DNA of 6,314 bases from an uncultured Clostridium sp. Lineage in GTDB: Bacteria; Bacillota; Clostridia; Clostridiales; Clostridiaceae. The position numbers were made by a program, and so were the translations under genes. Positions within the stretch are counted from its first letter, which is position 1. Each line of letters begins with the position of its first letter. This document shows, one piece after another, positions 1 through 5,713 of this stretch. The DNA is taken from assembly GCA_934746785.1 (NCBI GenBank), contig CAKVFO010000172.1, forward strand, positions 1 to 6,314, read 5' to 3'. Under the pieces are notes generated by a model. The model was not told the DNA's origin. It saw only the letters and a program-made list of their open reading frames with translations, and searched no databases.

Positions 1-702
1 GTTTACCCTTCTGTTCTTTGCTCTATTTTCATCTGATGTATTTGGCGCTATTGGCTTATATTCTCCACAGCCTGAAGCTGAAAATCTGCTTCCTGTTAAG
101 TGTTTTTGTTCTATAAAATACTTTATTACTGATGTAGCTCTTGCTGAGGACAGATCCCAGTTTGAACTATACTCAGATGTATTTATAGGAATATTATCTG
201 TATGCCCCTCTACGATAATATTGTTAGGTAAATTAGCTATTAAAGAACTTATCTGATCTAGTATTGTTTTTGAGTTTTCCTTTAAATCTGCCTTTGCAGT
301 TTCAAAAAGTATGTTATCTTTTAATTGAAGATTTACTCCCTTTTCATCTGGAAGAACTGTAATACTTTCTGCTAATCCGCTTTTCTCAACAAACTCTTTA
401 ACTTCTTCAAATGTTTTTTCATTTGAATCCATCACCTTAAATTCATTAGTAGATTCCACCTTAGATTCACCACCTACTAAAGGCACTTCACCATCGTATA
501 AATTATACTGTAAAATTGAATCTGCTGCTTTTCCTGCCATTACTTCATTAAAAGCTGCTGAAATCTGGTGCATCTTTGATTCATCTAAAGATGACATTGA
601 GTATAACAAAACGAAAAATGTCATAAGTAAGGTTACAGTATCAGCATAAGTATCAAGCCAAGTTGCGCCTGAAGCTTCTTCTTTCCTTTTCCTCTTTGCC
701 AT
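1..702 (-). CDS. motB: Flagellar motor stator protein MotB (3' end outside window)
   Basis: MotB is the stator subunit with the ion-binding aspartate that anchors the MotAB complex to peptidoglycan. I translated 234 residues from the ATG at 702; the frame is open to the left edge. After a basic N-terminus (MAKRKRKEEASGATW) comes the single membrane helix, about 18-38, with Asp21 in TYADTVTLLMTFFVLLYSMS, the position of the essential ion-binding Asp (Asp32 in E. coli). A periplasmic linker and plug region follows. Residues about 120-234 form the OmpA-like peptidoglycan-binding domain, with ILFETAKADLKENS (131-144), VEGHTDNIPINT (164-175), LSSARATSVIKYF (184-196) and the closing NRAKNRRVN (226-234). 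The sequence stops at the final conserved motif, so only a short tail should be missing. It starts 3 nt after motA. Confidence 0.95.
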   Translation of the reverse strand, partial: MAKRKRKEEASGATWLDTYADTVTLLMTFFVLLYSMSSLDESKMHQISAAFNEVMAGKAADSILQYNLYDGEVPLVGGESKVESTNEFKVMDSNEKTFEEVKEFVEKSGLAESITVLPDEKGVNLQLKDNILFETAKADLKENSKTILDQISSLIANLPNNIIVEGHTDNIPINTSEYSSNWDLSSARATSVIKYFIEQKHLTGSRFSASGCGEYKPIAPNTSDENRAKNRRVN

Positions 703-705
703 AGC

Positions 706-1512
706 CTATGCAACTCCTTCACTATTTTCAGAATTATTTTCTAAATAAGTAAGTCTTTCTGCTGGCTCTAAATATGTTAATAATTTTTCTTCAACTATTC
801 TTGGATTTACTCCAGACTGTATTGCTAAAATACCTTCTACCATCATTTCCTTTAAACTTAACTCATCTTCATTCTTCTTAGCTAAGTTAGCACCTATTGG
901 ATTACAGAACAAATTAGCTAATAATGAACCATAAAAAGTTGTTATAAGGGCAATACCCATACCACTAGCAATTGTTGATGCATCTGAAAGATTTTGAAGC
1001 ATTTGTATTAGACCAACTAGGGTACCAAGCATACCAAACCCTGGTGCATATCCACCCCATGTAGTAAACAACCCTGCTCCCTTTGAATGTCTTTCATCCA
1101 TAGCTGCTATTTCAAGATCTAATATTTCTTTTATTGTTTCTGGTTCTATACCATCAACTACCATTTGAAGACCTTTCTTTAAGAATTTATCATCTAATTG
1201 ATTAATTTCATCTTCAAGTGATAATAATCCTTCTCTTCTTGCCTTTTTAGATAAATCTGAAAATTGAGCTATGATTTCTTTTTTTGAATTTTGATCCATC
1301 TTAAATGCTTGTCCTAATAATGTTCCCATTTTTTTCACTGTATCCATAGGATAAGTCATCATAACTGCTCCTAAAGATCCTCCAATTGTTATACATACTG
1401 AACCAAAATCCCAGAATATCGATAATCCTCCATCGCCAGATGCCATACTTATACTAACCAGCACAATACCTGCAAGTAGTCCTATTACCGTTAAAATATC
1501 TGATTTTTTCAT
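706..1512 (-). CDS. motA: Flagellar motor stator protein MotA
   Basis: MotA is the inner-membrane stator subunit that, with MotB, converts ion flow into torque on the rotor. The 268-residue protein has four predicted membrane segments: about 6-23, 33-52, 150-172 and 180-202. The large cytoplasmic loop between segments 2 and 3 carries the charged motif KKARREGLLSLEDEI (89-103), which holds the Arg and Glu residues that contact FliG in E. coli MotA (Arg90, Glu98). Conserved prolines are present in YAPGFGMLGTLVGLI (Pro157) and NPIGANLA (Pro205), equivalent to E. coli Pro173 and Pro222. The C-terminus is cytoplasmic and acidic, ending SENSEGVA. The start MKKSDILTVIG is placed by a strong ribosome site. 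The paralogue MotP cannot be excluded from sequence alone, and the coupling ion is not settled here. Confidence 0.96.
   Translation of the reverse strand: MKKSDILTVIGLLAGIVLVSISMASGDGGLSIFWDFGSVCITIGGSLGAVMMTYPMDTVKKMGTLLGQAFKMDQNSKKEIIAQFSDLSKKARREGLLSLEDEINQLDDKFLKKGLQMVVDGIEPETIKEILDLEIAAMDERHSKGAGLFTTWGGYAPGFGMLGTLVGLIQMLQNLSDASTIASGMGIALITTFYGSLLANLFCNPIGANLAKKNEDELSLKEMMVEGILAIQSGVNPRIVEEKLLTYLEPAERLTYLENNSENSEGVA
714..720 (-). promoter_or_regulatory. Ribosome binding site of motB inside motA
   Basis: GAAGGAG on the minus strand, within the last codons of motA, lies 11 nt before the motB ATG at 702. It decides the motB start and implies translation coupled to motA. Confidence 0.75.
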
Positions 1513-1519
1513 TTCACTG

Positions 1520-1525
1520 CCTCCT
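1520..1525 (-). promoter_or_regulatory. Ribosome binding site of motA
   Basis: AGGAGG on the minus strand shares bases with the flbD TAG stop (1526-1524) and lies 7 nt before the motA ATG. It points to coupled translation of flbD and motA. Confidence 0.8.
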
Positions 1526-1715
1526 AAAACCTACCACTAAAAATTCTCTTCTTGTATCTTATAACTTCATCTTTAACTTCATCGACACTTTCAAGAACTA
1601 GGTACTTTTTCCCATTAGTTAATGTTATGAGTGTTTCAGGAACTTCCTCTACTTTTTCAATATGTTCAGCATTAAGAATGAATTCCTTATTATTCATCCC
1701 TGTAACTTCTATCAT
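1524..1715 (-). CDS. flbD: FlbD/SwrD family flagellar protein
   Basis: This 63-residue protein matches the FlbD family over its full length: MIEVTGMNNKEFILNAEHIEKVEEVPETLITLTNGKKYLVLESVDEV, then a basic end KKRIFSGRF. The hallmark is the NAEHIEKVEE...TLITLTNGKKYLV core, a small beta-rich fold. No membrane segment or signal is visible, so it acts in the cytosol. The Bacillus subtilis homologue SwrD (formerly YlzI), also encoded just after the hook gene, raises flagellar motor power and is needed for swarming. That role is known for Bacillus and is inferred here. Its place directly before motA fits a stator-related job. It is unrelated to the Caulobacter transcription regulator also called FlbD. 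Its stop overlaps the motA ribosome site. Confidence 0.9.
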   Translation of the reverse strand: MIEVTGMNNKEFILNAEHIEKVEEVPETLITLTNGKKYLVLESVDEVKDEVIRYKKRIFSGRF

Positions 1716-1722
1716 ACTATTT

Positions 1723-1728
1723 CCCCCT
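1723..1728 (-). promoter_or_regulatory. Ribosome binding site of flbD
   Basis: AGGGGG, followed by AAATAGT, precedes the ATG at 1715 with 7 nt spacing. It supports the MIEVTGMN start over the internal Met7, which lacks a well-spaced site. Confidence 0.65.
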
Positions 1729-1739
1729 ACACTATAGTT

Positions 1740-1768
1740 TTTATATTAATTAAGTGTATAGGGTTAAA
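1740..1768 (-). promoter_or_regulatory. Weak candidate sigma-A promoter for flbD-motA-motB
   Basis: The minus strand reads TTTAAC (1768-1763), 17 nt, then TATAAA (1745-1740), followed about 25 nt later by the flbD start. The -35 part is poor and overlaps the downstream arm of the hairpin. Such matches occur by chance in AT-rich DNA, so this is only a candidate. Confidence 0.2.
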
Positions 1769-1784
1769 TTAATAACCCTATACA
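1755..1784. other. Perfect 12-bp inverted repeat between flgE and flbD
   Basis: Arms 1755-1766 (TGTATAGGGTTA) and 1773-1784 pair perfectly around a 6-nt AT loop. The hairpin begins 23 nt after the flgE stop on the minus strand. Downstream on that strand the sequence is CTTAATTAATATAAAAAC, without a clear run of Ts, and the plus-strand side has none either. It is therefore not a canonical intrinsic terminator. It could be a weak or leaky terminator, an RNA-processing or 3'-stability element for the abundant flgE message, or an operator. Confidence 0.7.
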
Positions 1785-1807
1785 TCTAATTACTCATAAA
1801 TTCAAAA

Positions 1808-4486
1808 TTATCTCTTAAGATTGATTATTTCAGTTAAGATTTCATCACCAGTTGTTATCATCTTAGATGAACCTTGGAATGCCTTTGTTGTTGTAATCAT
1901 TTCAGTAAATTGTTCTGCTAAGTCTACGTTAGACATTTCTAAATATCCAGATAACATACTTCCATAAGCTTTACTATTATCTTCTCCAGTTGTTTCAAGA
2001 CCACTCATAATTGTAGCTGACCCTGAGTTTGATGATACTGAATAAAGATTTCCACCAACACTTGTTAAACCTGCTGGATTTGAGAAACTTGCAAGAGCAA
2101 TTTGACCAAGTGCTGCTATTGTACCATCTTGTAAAGTTGCTGTAATTACACCATTTGATGCAATAGAATAAGATTTAACTGCAACCTCAACTCCTGAAGA
2201 TGACATTACCTTTTCTGGAATCTTTAATGTCTTTAATGAATTATCGTATGCTTTAACTGTTGTTGAAGCACTTACAAAGCGAATTGTTCCATCTTCAGTT
2301 ATACTTTGTACTGATGTACCACCTTCTATTTTCTTATTTGCTTCAGTTTGACCTTCTAAATTTAAAAGTGATCCTTTACTATTTTCCTCAACATTGATAC
2401 GTACATCTTCACCAAAATTATTTCTTAGCTCTTTATTTAACTTTTCTTCAATATCGCTAACTGTAAATTTATTTTTTGTTACAAAATCTCCATTAATAGT
2501 AATCACATTATTGTTTTTATCTATATTTACAGATAAATTTGTTCCTTCTGAAACTGTACCAACTTTAATTTTATAACCATTTAATATAGCTCCAGTATTC
2601 CCATCTGGTGTAAATGATAGACCTAATGCTTGAATTTTATCAGGGTTTTTAAAATCAACCCCCCCTGATATCTTGTCTGATTTAAGATTGCTATATGATT
2701 GATTTGATGAAGTATCAGACACTTTAAAATCATATCCTGCTCCTAAATAAGTTCTTAATTCATTATTAATTGCTGTTTCTAAAGTTGTTAAATCTACTGC
2801 CCCAGAACTAAAGAAATTACCGTTTATCACCAAAGTATTTCCATCCATCTTTGCTGTAGCTGGATCTGCTGTAGTACTACCAACTTTAAACTTTAACCCT
2901 TTAATTTTATTTTGAATATCACCTGATGCAGCCGCTATTTTATCAGTGCTTGGAAGATTTATTTTTATCCCACCAATACTTACTGATGGTGTTTTAGCAT
3001 CTATTCCATTATTGTCAAAATTTATCGTTTTATTGGTATCTAAAGCACTATAACTTCCTGTTAGTTCAAATGTTGATTTTATTGATTGACTTTCTAGTGC
3101 TGCTTTTATAGCATCATTTATATCACCAATGTTTGTATTTTGTACGTCTCCTGAAATTGTTATAACTCCATTTGAAGGCCCCTTTACTATTATTGGACCA
3201 GTTGTATTTTCAATATTTAATGAACAATTATTCAGTTCACTACCATAACCCGTAAAATTAACACCAAATCCCAATGCTGTTCCTGTACCTTTTACAGTAT
3301 TTTTTGCAGCTAAAGTTATTTCAGGAACTGAAGCACTAAGACTTCCTATTTCAGAAGATACCTTTCCTGTAACCTTTTCTACTATAGTACCTAATCCTAA
3401 ATTATTTAACTTTTCTTGAATCTGCTTTCCTGTTATATTACCATCTATAAAATTACCATATAACATTATAGTATCTGTTCCTACAAGTTCTGCTTCTACA
3501 CCACCTCTAGGATTACCACTTTTATCAGATGTAGAAATATTTCCAATCTTTATAGTATAATTATTGGCTTTAGCTGTACCTGTAAATTCAATATTATATC
3601 CAAGAACAGAAACACTATCTGGAGGTGTTGCATTTGTTCCTTGACTATATGATGATTCTGTAATTAAATCATTAATTTTAGTTATGTTTCCTGATACTTG
3701 AACACTTTGAGAAATTCCTTTTGATGCAAGTTCTTCATTTATAGATTTTTGAATTTGTTCTGATGTTAATGTACTATCACTAGAAAAATCACCATTAATT
3801 GTTAATGTTTTACCATCCTTTGATAATGATGCTGAGGTAGCTGTTCCTGCTCCTATTGCACCTAATTGTATTTGAACACCATTTAATTGAGTACCTGCAC
3901 TAAAACTAAAGTTTAAATTTCCAAGTTTAACTCCATCAGCTGGCTTTTTAGCTGTAGCAGCCTGGCTATTATCATCATTAGTAACAGAATATCCTAAAAC
4001 TCTATATCCATCAGTTGTTAAAAGATTTCCTTCATTATCTAATGTAAATGATCCATCTCTAGTATAGCTTATTGATGCTCCTGAAGCTGATAATGTTGCT
4101 TCATTTACTGCATGTGATCCTGCCTTATGGCTTACTTCTATGGCTCCATCTGCACTAATAGCTGGACCTGTACTTACCATAAAGTAACCATTTCCATCAA
4201 GACCTAAGTCTAGTGATCTTGAAGTTGTTTGCATTGACCCTTGAGTCATTATTCTGTCTATACTTGAAAGCTGAACTCCAAGTCCTATCTGCTTAGCATT
4301 AATTCCCCCTTTAGTTGCTGAGGATGCTTGAGCACTTGAAGAACTTTGGCTTAATAAATCTGAGAAAGTTGCTCTTGAAGATTTAAAACTTGTAGTGTTA
4401 ACGTTAGCTATATTATTACCTATAACATCTAGCTTAGTTTGGTTAACCTTCATTCCACTTATTCCTGAATACATTGATCTTAACAT
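1808..4486 (-). CDS. flgE: Flagellar hook protein FlgE, oversized (892 aa)
   Basis: FlgE polymerises into the curved hook joining rod and filament outside the cell. The N-terminus (1-47, MLRSMYSGISGMKVNQTKLDVIGNNIANVNTTSFK...) is the rod/hook D0 helix and motif. DLGLDGNGYFMVS (93-105) and YTRDGSFTLDNEGNLLTTDGYRVLGYS (141-167) are the standard D1 elements. The C-terminus has the FlgE end: SNPAGLTSVGGNLYSVSSNSG (802-822), then GYLEMSNVDLAEQFTEMITTTKAFQGSSKMI and ILTEIINLKR. E. coli FlgE is about 400 residues, so this one is more than twice that. The excess is residues about 188-710, made of five degenerate repeats (separate entry). There is no HExxH motif, so it is not a flagellinolysin-like protease, and the only cysteine I see is Cys421. 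The frame is unbroken, with no sign of gene fusion at either end. Confidence 0.97.
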   Translation of the reverse strand: MLRSMYSGISGMKVNQTKLDVIGNNIANVNTTSFKSSRATFSDLLSQSSSSAQASSATKGGINAKQIGLGVQLSSIDRIMTQGSMQTTSRSLDLGLDGNGYFMVSTGPAISADGAIEVSHKAGSHAVNEATLSASGASISYTRDGSFTLDNEGNLLTTDGYRVLGYSVTNDDNSQAATAKKPADGVKLGNLNFSFSAGTQLNGVQIQLGAIGAGTATSASLSKDGKTLTINGDFSSDSTLTSEQIQKSINEELASKGISQSVQVSGNITKINDLITESSYSQGTNATPPDSVSVLGYNIEFTGTAKANNYTIKIGNISTSDKSGNPRGGVEAELVGTDTIMLYGNFIDGNITGKQIQEKLNNLGLGTIVEKVTGKVSSEIGSLSASVPEITLAAKNTVKGTGTALGFGVNFTGYGSELNNCSLNIENTTGPIIVKGPSNGVITISGDVQNTNIGDINDAIKAALESQSIKSTFELTGSYSALDTNKTINFDNNGIDAKTPSVSIGGIKINLPSTDKIAAASGDIQNKIKGLKFKVGSTTADPATAKMDGNTLVINGNFFSSGAVDLTTLETAINNELRTYLGAGYDFKVSDTSSNQSYSNLKSDKISGGVDFKNPDKIQALGLSFTPDGNTGAILNGYKIKVGTVSEGTNLSVNIDKNNNVITINGDFVTKNKFTVSDIEEKLNKELRNNFGEDVRINVEENSKGSLLNLEGQTEANKKIEGGTSVQSITEDGTIRFVSASTTVKAYDNSLKTLKIPEKVMSSSGVEVAVKSYSIASNGVITATLQDGTIAALGQIALASFSNPAGLTSVGGNLYSVSSNSGSATIMSGLETTGEDNSKAYGSMLSGYLEMSNVDLAEQFTEMITTTKAFQGSSKMITTGDEILTEIINLKR
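2360..3925 (-). repeat. Five degenerate tandem protein modules in the variable region of FlgE
   Basis: FlgE residues 188-709 hold five units of about 80-90 residues: A 188-274 (3925-3665), B 295-379 (3604-3350), C 405-482 (3274-3041), D 504-590 (2977-2717) and E 621-709 (2626-2360). Each has a beta strand ending in a xGDF/xGNF-type turn: TINGDF (229-234), MLYGNF (341-346), TISGDV (443-448), VINGNF (553-558), TINGDF (663-668). An amphipathic helix follows, ending at Asn-x-Glu-Leu or similar: SINEEL, KLNNL, AIKAAL, AINNEL, KLNKEL. The Gly-to-Asn/Lys distance is 15-18 residues in all five. Most units open with a LGxxFxxG-like strand. Identity between units is low, so they are old duplications and not recent DNA repeats. 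The strand-turn-helix pattern resembles the flagellin/FliD 'IN' motif; this is by eye only. Confidence 0.7.
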
Positions 4487-4495
4487 TTTTTATGA

Positions 4496-4500
4496 CCTCC
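4496..4500 (-). promoter_or_regulatory. Ribosome binding site of flgE
   Basis: GGAGG on the minus strand lies 9 nt before the ATG at 4486 and sets the start of flgE at the canonical MLRSMYSGISG N-terminus. Confidence 0.75.
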
Positions 4501-4514
4501 ATAATATTTCATAA

Positions 4515-4543
4515 TTATCTGCTTCTGTCATTCAGCAGATTTA
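4515..4543 (-). promoter_or_regulatory. Candidate FliA/SigD-type promoter upstream of flgE
   Basis: In the 81-bp gap before flgE, the minus strand reads TAAA (4543-4540), 17 nt, then GCAGATAA (4522-4515). The second box differs from the flagellar sigma-28 -10 consensus GCCGATAA at one base. The spacing is about 2 nt longer than the usual TAAA-N15, which weakens the case. Transcription would start near 4508, just upstream of the flgE ribosome site. The element coincides with a 7-bp inverted repeat (4517-4523 with 4534-4540), so the match may reflect an RNA hairpin instead. Confidence 0.25.
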
Positions 4544-4567
4544 GGCTTTCCTTCATTTAGGTCCAGC

Positions 4568-4957
4568 CTATAGTAAAACAACACTATCTACATTCGTAAA
4601 AACATTACTTTCTGCCCTATCTTTGTCTACTGCTGTTATTACTGTTTTGTTCTCAATACTTGCAATTAGCGCTACATTTTTGTATACCATAACTGAGTTT
4701 TTAGCACCCTTTTCTTCTGCTAACTTAAAACCCTTTTCTATGTTTTCCATATCATTTTCAGAAAACCCTATTTCACTAATTCTCTCTGCAGCGTGTTTTG
4801 ATAAAGTATAGCCTTTATTTTTATCTAATGTTTGGGTTAATACATCTTTAAAACTTTTATTGTTTAAATTACTTGTCTTATTAGATGATGTATAATTTTG
4901 AACTCCCCCTATATTTCCAACTGGATAAGCTCGTCCATTAATTATTCTATAGCCCAT
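4568..4957 (-). CDS. Small flagellar operon protein, TIGR02530 type
   Basis: This 129-residue protein belongs by pattern to the conserved flagellar operon proteins (TIGR02530) found between flgD and flgE in many Firmicutes; its biochemical role is not established to my knowledge. It starts MGYRIINGRAYP and has a polar Asn/Ser/Lys-rich linker to about residue 50. The conserved part follows: SKHAAERISEIGFSENDMENI (about 53-73), a helical segment with AEEKGAKNSVMVY, then strands ALIASIENKTVITAVD and the end NVFTNVDSVVLL. No signal peptide or membrane segment is visible, so it is probably cytosolic or a type III export substrate or helper. AGGTGAG lies 6 nt before the ATG. It is 49 bp downstream of flgD and 81 bp upstream of flgE. 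Its fixed place in the hook block suggests a role in hook assembly, which is inference from context. Confidence 0.85.
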   Translation of the reverse strand: MGYRIINGRAYPVGNIGGVQNYTSSNKTSNLNNKSFKDVLTQTLDKNKGYTLSKHAAERISEIGFSENDMENIEKGFKLAEEKGAKNSVMVYKNVALIASIENKTVITAVDKDRAESNVFTNVDSVVLL

Positions 4958-4963
4958 ATTTAT

Positions 4964-4970
4964 CTCACCT
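4964..4970 (-). promoter_or_regulatory. Ribosome binding site of the TIGR02530-type gene
   Basis: AGGTGAG on the minus strand lies 6 nt upstream of the ATG at 4957 and supports that start. Confidence 0.65.
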
Positions 4971-5006
4971 TATTTCTATTACAAGTTTATTTATCCATTT
5001 GCATTA

Positions 5007-5699
5007 TTATTTAGATGAACTTTCTGTTGGCATTTCTCCAACTTTTACAACCTTATCATATGAATATGACTTAATTTCACCTGAGCTAAGTTTTACGTTA
5101 ACTTTAACTTCCCCATTATCTTTAATTACTCCAACTACTGTTCCCTTTATTGGATTTTTGTTATCATCCTTTTCAGATAGTTCAACTTCCTTATTCATAA
5201 AAGAAGAAGCTAATAAGAAAGAAGTAGTTCCATTAATACTTGTTAATGGTGGTATTGAATAATCATCTACATTAACTACACTTACTACATTATCCACATC
5301 AAAATCTTTATAGACATTTTTCCCATCTTCATTTACTAACAATGTAACACTTGTTGAAGATCCTAATTTATTAACTGCATAACATACACCTGTTATTTGA
5401 TTTCCTTCAGAATCTGTATTACTTACAGTTACACCTTTTCCAACTAAGCTTTGATGTGCATTTTGTGTCATAGTTTGATTTAAATTCTGCATTTGCTCTA
5501 GTGCAGAGAATTGTGCAAGCTGTGATACATATTGAGTAGAATCAACATCTTTAGTTGGATCTTGGTTTGCAAGTTCAGCTGCTAATATTGTTAAAAAGGA
5601 ATTCTTACCAAGAGTATCATTTGAAGTTACAATCTTTGTCCCATTATCTGTTTTTGTCATACCAGAATAATCTTTTACGGTTAAATTAGTATTCGCCAT
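5007..5699 (-). CDS. flgD: Flagellar hook assembly (cap) protein FlgD
   Basis: FlgD forms the cap at the tip of the growing hook and guides insertion of FlgE subunits outside the cell. The protein has 230 residues. Residues about 28-80 carry the conserved FlgD N-terminal signature: LGKNSFLTILAAELANQDP (30-48), then DSTQYVSQLAQFSALEQMQNLN (53-74), as in secreted FlgD proteins. The C-terminal half has two similar beta-rich stretches, about 83-141 and 165-220. Each starts near a Gly/Asn-Lys-x-Val segment, passes an Asn-x-Ile-x-Gly turn (100-104, 182-186) and ends in a Val-Val-Ser/Lys-Val strand. They look like a duplicated small beta-barrel module. The short Bacillus FlgD largely lacks such a C-terminal part. 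The start is set by a strong Shine-Dalgarno. The gene sits between fliK and the small operon ORF, as expected. Confidence 0.95.
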   Translation of the reverse strand: MANTNLTVKDYSGMTKTDNGTKIVTSNDTLGKNSFLTILAAELANQDPTKDVDSTQYVSQLAQFSALEQMQNLNQTMTQNAHQSLVGKGVTVSNTDSEGNQITGVCYAVNKLGSSTSVTLLVNEDGKNVYKDFDVDNVVSVVNVDDYSIPPLTSINGTTSFLLASSFMNKEVELSEKDDNKNPIKGTVVGVIKDNGEVKVNVKLSSGEIKSYSYDKVVKVGEMPTESSSK

Positions 5700-5706
5700 A
5701 TTTAAA

Positions 5707-5713
5707 CCTCCTT
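5707..5713 (-). promoter_or_regulatory. Ribosome binding site of flgD
   Basis: AAGGAGG on the minus strand lies 7 nt before the flgD ATG and overlaps the fliK TAA stop (5714-5712). Ribosomes ending fliK would therefore be placed on the flgD start, which suggests translational coupling. Confidence 0.8.

Noticed and set aside
1274..1336. A7 runs in motA as phase-variation tracts
   Set aside because: Runs of seven A are common in AT-rich genomes and encode ordinary Lys-Lys pairs here.
1552..1737. Plus-strand ORF opposite flbD
   Set aside because: It is the antisense shadow of flbD, has no recognisable family and no convincing ribosome site.
2394..2576. Plus-strand ORF opposite flgE
   Set aside because: It lies within the flgE coding region, and its hydrophobic composition follows from reading AT-rich sense codons backward.
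1808..4486. FlgE as an enzymatic hook protein similar to clostridial flagellinolysins
   Set aside because: There is no HExxH zinc motif or other catalytic signature in the variable region; it is repetitive and structural in character.
4623..4811. Plus-strand ORF opposite the TIGR02530-type gene
   Set aside because: Antisense shadow of a well-matched conserved gene.
4999..5262. Plus-strand ORF of 87 codons opposite flgD
   Set aside because: Low-complexity Ser/Thr/Leu composition, fully inside flgD, no family match.
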